A stretch of DNA of 39,960 nucleotides, taken from assembly GCA_001767695.1 (NCBI GenBank), contig MELR01000010.1:1-39960 (forward strand), read 5' to 3'. Every line of letters starts with the position of its first letter. Within the stretch, counting starts at the first letter, position 1. This DNA is from Actinobacteria bacterium RBG_16_68_21 (GTDB lineage Bacteria; Actinomycetota; Acidimicrobiia; Spongiisociales; UBA11373). This document shows positions 15,462-22,800 of this stretch, one piece after another. The position numbers and the translations under genes were made by a program. The notes beneath the pieces are model-generated. The model was not told where the DNA came from and made no database searches. It saw nothing but the letters and a program-made list of their open reading frames with translations.

Positions 15462-15566
15462 CGCAGTTCGTAGTTCGTGACTCGTGGCTCGCAATCCGCA
15501 ACCCGCAAACCGCAACTCGCAAGTCGTAACTCGTAACTCGCTGCCCGTCGCCCGTCTTGCGGGCAG
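15462..15566. repeat. Heptamer array R4, 15 phased CG-initial units
   Basis: Fifteen consecutive 7-nt units, every one beginning CG, with no slip. Words drift along the array: CGTAGTT and CGTGACT near the start, CGCAACC and CGCAACT in the middle, two CGTAACT, then CGCTGCC, CGTCGCC, CGTCTTG, CGGGCAG. Located between divergent panB and the PPOX gene. The last units contain the CTTGCGGGCAGC box shared with other arrays. Confidence 0.9.
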
Positions 15567-15606
15567 CTGGTAGCCAGCAGCGGCCGAGCGTGGTGAGGCC
15601 CCTCGC

Positions 15607-15612
15607 TAGCGT
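15607..15612 (+). promoter_or_regulatory. -10 box, leaderless, PPOX gene
   Basis: TAGCGT, 6 nt before ATG 15619 and 40 nt after array R4. Confidence 0.6.
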
Positions 15613-15618
15613 TGTCTC

Positions 15619-16095
15619 ATGCCACGCAAGGACATCACATTCACGGCCGCTGAGGCCGCCGGCTACCTGGAAGCGGGCCGCACCCTGATCGTCGCCTCGC
15701 ACAATCGAGATGGGAGCATCCATCTGGCGCCCATGTGGTACGTGATGGACCAGGGGAAGATCGTCTTCCGCTCGTTCGCCAAGTCGCAGAAGATCGTCAA
15801 CCTGCGCCGTGATCCCAGGATCTCGGTGCTCATCGAGACTGGTGATGCCTACGCGGAACTGCAGGGGATCCTGATCCGGGGGACGGCGACGCTGATCGAC
15901 GACCCGGGGTACACGCTCCGGGTCTACGGCCGGCTCGCCGCCAAGTACGCCATGGTCGGCGACGCCCCGATCGAACTCGACGACGAGGCGTTGGAAGCGG
16001 CGTTCGGGCGGTTCGCCGCCAAGAACACGTCGGTGATCGTGGAGCCGAAGAGGATCACCTCATGGGATCACACCAAGCTCGGTGGGGAGTACTAG
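15619..16095 (+). CDS. PPOX-class (probably F420-dependent) oxidoreductase
   Basis: 158 residues, the length of the split-barrel pyridoxamine-5'-phosphate-oxidase-like family. DGSIHLAPMWYVMDQGKIVFRSFAKSQKIVNLRRDPRISVLIETG is the typical cofactor-binding half; the AKSQKxxNLRRDPR pattern is that of the actinobacterial F420-binding branch rather than true PdxH. Probably reduces an unidentified small molecule in the cytosol with F420H2 or flavin. Single gene with a leaderless start. Confidence 0.82.
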   Translation: MPRKDITFTAAEAAGYLEAGRTLIVASHNRDGSIHLAPMWYVMDQGKIVFRSFAKSQKIVNLRRDPRISVLIETGDAYAELQGILIRGTATLIDDPGYTLRVYGRLAAKYAMVGDAPIELDDEALEAAFGRFAAKNTSVIVEPKRITSWDHTKLGGEY

Positions 16096-16096
16096 G

Positions 16097-16166
16097 CCTG
16101 TCGCCGGTCGCCTGTCGCCCGTCGCCCGTCGCCCGCAAGAGGGTTCCAGTCTCCCGCGACCAGCAG
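16097..16166. repeat. Heptamer array R5
   Basis: Ten in-phase 7-nt units directly after the PPOX stop: variants of CCCGTCG (CCTGTCG, CCGGTCG) leading into CCCGCAA, GAGGGTT, CCAGTCT. The CCCGCAAGAGGGTT segment nearly repeats ACCCGCAAGAAGGTT of array R7. Confidence 0.85.
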
Positions 16167-16215
16167 GCTGATCGAGGGTCGCTGCCCTCTCCGCTCGGTC
16201 ACTACGTTCCCTCGC

Positions 16216-16241
16216 GCCTCCCCCATAAGAATGGGGGAGGC
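16216..16241 (+). terminator. Hairpin after the PPOX gene
   Basis: GCCTCCCCCAT-AAGA-ATGGGGGAGGC: perfect 11-bp stem, 4-nt loop, between arrays R5 and R6. Confidence 0.6.
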
Positions 16242-16246
16242 GGAGA

Positions 16247-16288
16247 CCTCGCTCATCGCCTTTCGCCCATCGCCTATTCGCTTTTCGC
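16247..16288. repeat. Heptamer array R6
   Basis: Six in-phase units: CCTCGCT, CATCGCC, TTTCGCC, CATCGCC, TATTCGC, TTTTCGC. Runs into the hairpin at 16282-16315. Confidence 0.7.
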
Positions 16289-16315
16289 GTTCTTGGCCCC
16301 ATGAGAACGCGAAAA
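16282..16315. terminator. Hairpin upstream of padR
   Basis: TTTTCGCGTTCT / AGAACGCGAAAA, 12-bp perfect stem around a 10-nt loop, sharing its left arm with array R6. Probably insulates padR-ino1 from upstream transcription. Confidence 0.55.
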
Positions 16316-16331
16316 CTCACCTCCCCTTCGT

Positions 16332-16361
16332 TTGACAGTCGCTATATCGAACCGATATAAC
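16332..16361 (+). promoter_or_regulatory. padR-ino1 promoter with palindromic operator
   Basis: A good -35, TTGACA (16332-16337), is followed 18 nt on by TATAAC. The palindrome TATATCG-AAC-CGATATA (16343-16359, perfect 7-bp arms) covers the spacer and overlaps the -10, so a bound dimer would block RNA polymerase. The first gene is a PadR regulator, hence probable autorepression and control of inositol synthesis. Confidence 0.8.
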
Positions 16362-16371
16362 GAACCCCACA

Positions 16372-16905
16372 ATGCTCGACATGGCGATCCTCGGCCTGCT
16401 CCGCGAGGGCCCGATGCACGGCTACGAGTTGAAACAGCGACTCGTCGACCTCGGCTTCTGGCGAATCTCGTTCGGCTCGGTCTACCCGGCGCTGCGGCGT
16501 CTCGACCGTTCCGGCTGGATCGAGGTATCCGGCGGGTCGGGTCGACGCAAGGAATACCGGATCACCGCTGAAGGCAAGGAGCACTTCCAGCAGATCCTCG
16601 AAGACGAAGCCTCGGAAGTGGAGAACACCACCGCGTTCCGGGTGCGCCTCGCCTTCTTCCGGTACATGGAACCGTCCGTTCGCATCGGGTTCCTGGAGCG
16701 ACGCAAGTCGGTGCTCCGGGAGCGCATCGCCGCTGCCCGCGGCTCACTCCGCAAGACCGCCGACCGGGTGGACCGCTACACGCAGGCGCTGATGGAGCAC
16801 GGGGTGAAGGTCGCCGAGGCCGACGTGGCCTGGATCGAAGAGTTGATCGCGTCCGAACAGCTGGACGCACCGCGGGGCTTCGACGACGCCCCCGGCGAGA
16901 AGTGA
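16372..16905 (+). CDS. PadR-family transcriptional regulator
   Basis: 177 residues. N-terminal winged helix-turn-helix of the PadR type: [58 protein letters not shown]. The C-terminal half is a helical, coiled-coil-prone dimer region (residues 90-170). It likely binds the palindrome just upstream of its own start. Eighteen nt separate it from ino1; a PadR gene adjacent to ino1 is also found in mycobacteria (Rv0047c next to Rv0046c), which supports a regulatory link. The inducer is unknown. Confidence 0.9.
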   Translation: MLDMAILGLLREGPMHGYELKQRLVDLGFWRISFGSVYPALRRLDRSGWIEVSGGSGRRKEYRITAEGKEHFQQILEDEASEVENTTAFRVRLAFFRYMEPSVRIGFLERRKSVLRERIAAARGSLRKTADRVDRYTQALMEHGVKVAEADVAWIEELIASEQLDAPRGFDDAPGEK

Positions 16906-16922
16906 GAGAGAGGGAGGACGAC

Positions 16923-18032
16923 ATGGCCAAGGTTCGAGTGGCGATTGCCGGAGTCGGCAACTGCGCCAACTCGCTGATCCAAGGCGTCACGTACTACCGC
17001 GACGCCGAGCCGGGGATGAGTGTCCCCGGTCTGATGCACGTCGAGCTCGGCGGATATCACATCCGCGACATCGAGTTCGTCGCCGCCTTCGACGTCGATG
17101 CCGCCAAGGTGGGCCAGGAGCTCACCAAGGCGATGTGGGCCGGAGTGAACGACACCTACCGGTTCGCCGAGGTCGCCGAGACCGAGGTCCAGGTCCAGCG
17201 GGGACCGACGCTCGACGGTCTGGGCAAGTACTACCGATTGACGATCGAGGAATCGGTCGAGGAGCCCGTGGACGTCGTGGTCGCGCTCAAGGAGTCGGGC
17301 GCCGACGTGCTGGTCGCCTACCTCCCGGTGGGCTCGGAGCAGGCGATCCGCTTCTACGCCGAGGCCGCGCTCGAGGCCGGTGTCGGGTTCGTCAACTGCA
17401 TCCCGGTGTTCATTGCCTCCAATCCCGAGTGGGCCCGCCGTTTCTACGATGCAGGTATCCCGATCATCGGGGACGACATCAAGTCGCAGGTCGGGGCGAC
17501 GATCGTCCACCGCACGCTCGCCCGCCTCTTCGAGGATCGCGGGGTGACGATCGAGCACACCAGCCAGCTGAATGTCGGCGGCAACATGGACTTCAAGAAC
17601 ATGCTCGAACGGGAGCGGCTCGAGTCGAAGAAGATCTCCAAGACCCAGGCCGTCACCTCGCAGTTGGACAACGCCCTTGCCTCGGACGACATCCACATCG
17701 GACCCTCCGACTACGTGCCGTGGCTCACCGACCGGAAGTGGGCCTACATCAGGATCGAAGGCAAGGCTTTCGGCGACGTTCCTCTCAACGCCGAGCTGAA
17801 GCTCGAAGTGTGGGACTCGCCTAACTCGGCCGGGGTGGTGATCGACGCGGTGCGCTGCATCAAGCTGGCACTGGACCGCGGCATCGGCGGGCCGCTGCTC
17901 GCCCCTGCCTCGTACTTCATGAAGAGCCCGCCCGTGCAGTTCCGTGATGCCGATGCTCACGCCTACGTCGAGGCGTTCTCCATCGGCGAGGACCTCACCA
18001 AGGAAGCCCTGGCGGAGTACCTCGCCGGCTGA
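16923..18032 (+). CDS. ino1: Inositol-3-phosphate synthase
   Basis: 369 residues, the short prokaryotic form. GGAGG precedes ATG 16923. The Rossmann motif [18 protein letters not shown] binds [43 protein letters not shown] and [13 protein letters not shown] form the active site, with the catalytic lysine in DDIKSQ. It converts glucose-6-phosphate to inositol-phosphate in the cytosol, feeding phosphatidylinositol and mycothiol-type compounds in actinobacteria. Cotranscribed with padR and closed by a strong hairpin. Confidence 0.95.
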   Translation: MAKVRVAIAGVGNCANSLIQGVTYYRDAEPGMSVPGLMHVELGGYHIRDIEFVAAFDVDAAKVGQELTKAMWAGVNDTYRFAEVAETEVQVQRGPTLDGLGKYYRLTIEESVEEPVDVVVALKESGADVLVAYLPVGSEQAIRFYAEAALEAGVGFVNCIPVFIASNPEWARRFYDAGIPIIGDDIKSQVGATIVHRTLARLFEDRGVTIEHTSQLNVGGNMDFKNMLERERLESKKISKTQAVTSQLDNALASDDIHIGPSDYVPWLTDRKWAYIRIEGKAFGDVPLNAELKLEVWDSPNSAGVVIDAVRCIKLALDRGIGGPLLAPASYFMKSPPVQFRDADAHAYVEAFSIGEDLTKEALAEYLAG

Positions 18033-18055
18033 TCCGACAGCTCACTCTCTCTCAG

Positions 18056-18086
18056 ATCGAGGGCCGCCCTGGGGGCGGCCCTCGAT
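18056..18086 (+). terminator. Terminator of padR-ino1
   Basis: ATCGAGGGCCGCCC / GGGCGGCCCTCGAT: perfect 14-bp stem with a 3-nt loop, 23 nt after the ino1 stop. Confidence 0.8.
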
Positions 18087-18090
18087 TCGC

Positions 18091-18174
18091 GCCAAGAGGC
18101 TGCCCGCTTCCCGCTGCCGGCTACCCGCAAGAAGGTTGCCCGTTTCCGGTTTCCAGTTTCCAGCAAGAGGCGGC
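18091..18174. repeat. Heptamer array R7
   Basis: Twelve in-phase units starting GCCAAGA, then GGCTGCC, CGCTTCC, CGCTGCC, through CGCAAGA, and later CGGTTTC, CAGTTTC, CAGCAAG. The CAAGA box occurs at both ends and in the middle. Lies in the convergent gap between ino1 and nfo. Confidence 0.85.
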
Positions 18175-18186
18175 CGAACCGGATTT

Positions 18187-18270
18187 CGCTCATCGCCCAT
18201 CGCGGACCTTGCCAATTGCCAATTGCGCCTCACGAACAACGAACAACGAACTACGAACTACGAAGGTGCG
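18187..18270. repeat. Heptamer array R8, enters nfo
   Basis: Twelve in-phase units: CGCTCAT, CGCCCAT, later two ATTGCC-type units, two ACAACGA and two ACTACGA. The nfo stop codon and its last codons lie inside the ACTACGA units, on the reverse strand. Confidence 0.88.
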
Positions 18271-19021
18271 CCCTCACCCACCCGATGTCCGCCGTTTGCT
18301 CTTCGCTGCCTCCCGGGGTTTCCACCAGGATCGGGCAATCGACCGCAGAGACCACCGCGCCGAGCAGTTCCTCCGGGATCTCGCCTTCCGTCAGGTTGGC
18401 ATGACGATCGCGGTGGCTGCCGAGAGGGTCGCGAGAGTCGTTGAGGTGGACGAGATCCACCGCGCCGGTCATCTCGGTGACCCGGGCGACGAGGGTGGCG
18501 AGATCCTCACCCGCCGCCCAGGCATGGCACGTGTCGAGGCACACCCCTACGTTGTGGTTGCCGATCTCCTCCCACAGCAGGCGGTACCCACTCACATCCC
18601 GCAATACGGCGTTGCCGCCGCCGGCGGTGTTCTCCAGGAGGATCGGCACCGAGATGTCCACCGAGTCGAGTGCCTTCCGCCATCGCTCGATTCCGACCGC
18701 GACTTCCTCTTCGTCTCCGACGTGCCCGCCGTGGACGATCACGCCGGCAGCGCCGACGGCTGACGCCGCCGCCAGGGTGTCCGCCAGGATCTTGCGACTC
18801 GGTATCCGAATCCGGTTGTTGGGAGAGGCCACGTTCACCAGGTAAGGGGCATGGACGTACAGCCGGATCGGCGAGGCGACGAGGTCGGCGGCATCGTCGC
18901 GCGGCAGCGGCGCCTTCCAGGATTGCGGGCTGGACAAGAAGGTCTGCACGGCGTCGGCACCGCGGGACGCTGCTTCCGCAAGCGGATCGGCCGATGGCAC
19001 GTGGGCCCCCACCAGATTCAC
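18251..19021 (-). CDS. nfo: Endonuclease IV (AP endonuclease)
   Basis: 256 residues from GTG 19021, which overlaps the stop of the upstream membrane-protein gene as GTGA. Hallmarks of the three-zinc TIM-barrel AP endonuclease: LVGAHVPSADPL at the start, YVHAPYLVNVAS, VIVHGGHVG, ILLENTAGGGNA, GVCLDTCHAWAAG, LVHLNDSRDPLGSHRDRHANLTEGEIP and ILVETPGG. It nicks DNA 5' of abasic sites in base-excision repair. The last residues RSS and the stop are encoded in heptamer array R8, so the C-terminus was reshaped by, or co-opted into, the repeat. The ORF-track start at 19360 is far too long. Confidence 0.93.
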   Translation of the reverse strand: MNLVGAHVPSADPLAEAASRGADAVQTFLSSPQSWKAPLPRDDAADLVASPIRLYVHAPYLVNVASPNNRIRIPSRKILADTLAAASAVGAAGVIVHGGHVGDEEEVAVGIERWRKALDSVDISVPILLENTAGGGNAVLRDVSGYRLLWEEIGNHNVGVCLDTCHAWAAGEDLATLVARVTEMTGAVDLVHLNDSRDPLGSHRDRHANLTEGEIPEELLGAVVSAVDCPILVETPGGSEEQTADIGWVRAHLRSS

Positions 19022-19632
19022 AGCTCGCCGCCTTCCGGCTGCACCCTCCCGGTCAGTTGGTCGAGCAGTGGTGCAACCTGATGCGCCGGCATGTCCCACT
19101 CGTCGGCGTACAGGTGGAGCCACGGAGGGTCCGCCTCTCCCCCGGCCGGATTCCCCGGCACCAGGTCGGGATCGTCGAAATGCAGCGACAGAACCGAGAC
19201 GTTGGTGCCGTCGTCGTCGCGGAGCCCCGAGCGGACCTCGACCACGTTGTCCCAGGGAAACAGCCGCGGGGGATGCCCTGGTCCGTCGACCCGCACCGAC
19301 AGTCCCTCCCGATCGGCCCGCAGGATCACCGTGGGTCGGATCAGCTCCTTGAGCGACCAACCCATGGCCGCCACACCCCCGGCGAGGAGGGCCGATCCGA
19401 GCACGACGTCACGTCGTCGCTGGGCCTGACCGTCGGCGCTGAGCTGTCGCACGGTGATGTCGACGACTCCCTTCGACCCATCGTCGGTCGAGCCGACCAC
19501 CTGGCTGGTGGTGTCCGGCTCGGGAAACCAGCGATGGGAGACGAGCATGTCCACGGCCAGCAGGATCGCCGGAACGGCGAGGGCGGCATAGCCCAGCATG
19601 CGAAGCGGGGAACGGGCGACCGAGACGTTCAT
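19018..19632 (-). CDS. Membrane protein with PH-like domain, unknown function
   Basis: 204 residues from ATG 19632, placed by a leaderless-type -10. Two hydrophobic segments, MLGYAALAVPAILLAVDMLV near the N-terminus and VVLGSALLAGGVAAMGWSL in the middle, with an external or internal loop of about 50 residues between. The C-terminal part (VILRADREGLSVRV, LFPWDNVVEVRSGL, LSLHFDDPD) looks like the bacterial PH-domain fold often found behind transmembrane helices. I do not recognise a function. Coupled to nfo by a 4-nt overlap. Confidence 0.65.
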   Translation of the reverse strand: MNVSVARSPLRMLGYAALAVPAILLAVDMLVSHRWFPEPDTTSQVVGSTDDGSKGVVDITVRQLSADGQAQRRRDVVLGSALLAGGVAAMGWSLKELIRPTVILRADREGLSVRVDGPGHPPRLFPWDNVVEVRSGLRDDDGTNVSVLSLHFDDPDLVPGNPAGGEADPPWLHLYADEWDMPAHQVAPLLDQLTGRVQPEGGEL

Positions 19633-19640
19633 CGTCAAGC

Positions 19641-19646
19641 ACTGTA
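19641..19646 (-). promoter_or_regulatory. -10 box, near-leaderless
   Basis: Reverse strand TACAGT, 8 nt before ATG 19632. Confidence 0.55.
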
Positions 19647-19693
19647 TCGAGCGGACGGCTCGGCCCGGGCTCCCCACGCCCAGGAACCCAACG

Positions 19694-19730
19694 CGGCGAG
19701 GCGGCCATCCGGTGGATGGCCGCCTCGCCG
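19694..19730 (-). terminator. Terminator of the giant surface-protein gene
   Basis: CGGCGAGGCGGCCATCC-GGT-GGATGGCCGCCTCGCCG: a perfect 17-bp stem with a 3-nt loop, about 87 nt past the stop at 19817. Confidence 0.8.
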
Positions 19731-19816
19731 GTCAGGGAGGAAACGCAATACGCCTCGGAGGCGGTACCTATCGAATCGGCACCGGCCGTCGCGCCTTGAG
19801 CGGAATGCGGGGGCGA

Positions 19817-22800
19817 TCAGCGCCTTCCGGAGACCCGCCAGATGGCCAAGTCCCATCTCCGCTCGCGGCGGTGGCCGTCCACGAGGACCGCCGCACCGAG
19901 GAGGAGCAACACGGCGGCGGCGATGAGGAACTGGTCGGCGGCGATGCCGGTAAAGGGCAGGGCTGCCTCGAGCTCGAACCCGAAATCGGCGGTCAGCACC
20001 GCGTTGCCCGCGGTCAGGTCGATCGTCATCACGGTCGGCGTGGTGGCGTGCGTCGCCGCTCCGATCGTCGCCGAATCGACCTCGAGGCGATAGGACCCCG
20101 GGGGCAGCGTGGCGAACTCGTAATGGCCGAATTCATCGGTGATGACCGATGGGAAGACATAGTCGTCGGCGGTGTCGAAGACGCCGTCGGGACCCGCCCA
20201 GGTCATGGTGATCGTGGCACCGGCGAGGGTCGGTTCGTCCTCGTTCTTGTTGCCGTCGCTGTCACGGTCCTCCCACACCAGGTCGCCAACCGAAGCAGTG
20301 CCGGTGTAGCCGAAGTCCAATCCGTTCACTACGGAACCGGCGATCACCATTGCTGCGGTCCGCCCATCGACCGCGGCGTCCGGATCGATGGAGATCTCGA
20401 GGCCGGTCAGGGCCGTCTGCCTGTCGATACGGACCTCGTAGGTCCCGGGTGCGAGGTTGGCGAAGAAGTAGTGCCCCTCGCCATCGGTGACCGTCGAGTG
20501 GACGACCGCCCCACTCTGGTACAGGTCGACGGTCACTCCGGCCCGCGGCGGCTCTCCAGGGTCACGACTCGGATCGTGATCGAGGTCGAGATAGACCTGG
20601 CCCGAGATCGACCCGGGGGGCGGCCCATAGCCGATGTCGGCGGCGGGGACCGCCACGCCGGCGACCGCGGTCACGGTCTGGTGGGCGTTGGCGGTGGTCA
20701 GGTCGTATCCGGCCGGCACGGTGGCGTCCACGACCCTGACATCGACCGACCCGGGGAGGACCGTCGCCGACCAATGCCCGTTGCTGGGGGTGGTCACGGT
20801 GACCGTGCCACCGCCCCCGGAGTCGGTGACCTGGACGCCGATACCGGCCAGTCCGGGCTCACCGGGGTCCATCACCCCGTCGCGGTCGAGATCGGCAAAC
20901 ACCACACCGGTGAGCGACGACCCTGACGGGGCGAAGGCCACCGTCGCCGAATCGGACTCCTCGATGTCGTTGCCGTCCTCGTCGTCCGCCGTGACCGTGA
21001 CCGTGTCGACGTGGTCCGGGTCACCGTACCTGCCGGTCAATGCGGCCTGAAACGAGCAGGTGGCGGTCGCGCCGGCCGCGAGCGAGGACGGCAGGGTTGG
21101 GCAGGTGTTGGCGGCAACGTCGGTGTTCCCCGCATCGAGCACGTCGCCGAAGACATCATCCCAGAGGGCATCGACGGTGAGCGGCTCGACAGAGAGGTTC
21201 TCCACGGTGACCGTGAACGTCACGGTTCCGCCCGGCTCGGTCACCGACGCCGCCGAAGTGGTCTTGGTGATCGACGCAGCGGGCAGCACGTCGTCGAAGG
21301 ACACGGTCGCCGATGCCTCATCGCGGGCGACGTCGCCCTCGTCGTCGTGGCCGGTGACGGTGACGGTGTCGGTGTGATCGGGGCCCGAGGCGTCCCCGGC
21401 GACGAACGCCTCGAACGAGCAGGCGAACGCCGCCCCGGCGGCCATCGTGGTCGGCAGGGAGACGCACGAGTTGGCCGACACGTCGGGGTTTGCCACGTCG
21501 AGCAGATCCCCGAACACGTCGTCGACCAGCGAATCGATGGTGAGCGTCTCTGCGGAGGTGTTGGTGACGGTGACGTCGAACGTCACGTCGTCGCCGGGTT
21601 CGTCTACCGACGATGTCGAGGGGGCCTTGGTGACGGCGATCGTGGAAGCGGTGTCGAGGAAGAACACGGTGGCATCGTCGGAAGCCGAATCGGTGGATCC
21701 GTCGTCGTCGATCACCGACGCGAGAACGACGTCCTGATGCGGGGGACCCGAGGCGTTGCCGGGGACGAAGGCGTCGAATTGGCAGCTGAGGGCATCGCCA
21801 ACGGCAATGGCGGTACCCACGACCGGGCAGGTGTTGGCGCTCACTGCGGGGTTCCCGGCGTCGGCCAGATCACCGAACCGGTCATCGGTGAGGGCGGTGA
21901 GGGTCACATCCTCGATCGAGTCGTTGGTGACGGTCACGAAGAACGTCACCGTCTCACCGGGCTCGGTCACCCAGTCCGAGGACACGTCCTTGACGACGCT
22001 GATCGAAGGAGGAACGTCCACGACTGTGCCCTCGTCATCGGTCTCGTCGCCGGGGTTTCCCTCGGGCGTGTCCGAGGACAAGGTCGCAGTGTTGTTGATC
22101 ACCCCGTCCACGGCAGAGCCGACATCCACCGCGATGTCGAACGCCACCGAGGTCACCCCGAGGTCACCCGGCAAGCAGGTGAGCGTGCCCACCGGTCCTT
22201 CCACGCAGGACGGGTCGCTGGCCGCGGGGACGAAGGTCACCGAAGGGGGAAGCGTGTCGACGACGACCACGGCAACCGCCGCGTCGGGTCCGGCGTTGGT
22301 GACGGTGAGTGTGTAGGCCAGCCGGTCACCGGGATGGAGAGGCGTCACTTCGTCGTCGACCTTGGTGAGCGACAGGTCTGCGAGCGTTTCGGCGTAGTCG
22401 GTAGCCGAAGCAGACTGCGGGGCCGGGAACTGATCGGAGTACGTCTCCGCGGTGTTGACGAACTCGGTTGTGCCCCCGGGAATCGGCGAGTCGACCGTGA
22501 CGTCGAATGTGATCGTGAGCATGCCATCGTCCGGGATCGTCACCCCCGACACCAGATTCGGCGGCGGCCCGGCCGCAACCGGGGTGCCTGCGACGTCCGC
22601 CGCCACCGACCCGCCGACATAGCTGACCCCAACGGGCAGGGTGTCGGTCACCACCACCCCCGTCTGGGGGGTGTCTTCGCTGTTGTGGACCCGGACGGTA
22701 TAAGTGATCGGGTCGCCGGCGCCGACGACGCCGCCCCCGACCGACGACGACTTCACGATGTGGAGGGGAGGCACGTCCAGCGGCCTCCGGTTGGTCGCCG

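Noticed and set aside
15462-15515. N-terminal extension of PanB in the ORF track (start 15515)
   Set aside because: The extra 58 residues are translated from the heptamer array and intergenic DNA; ATG 15341 matches the family start.
15462-15566. CRISPR-like array
   Set aside because: Units are only 7 nt, contiguous and without spacers; no cas genes in the window.
16776-17960. 394-codon minus-strand ORF opposite ino1
   Set aside because: Antisense shadow of a well recognised gene.
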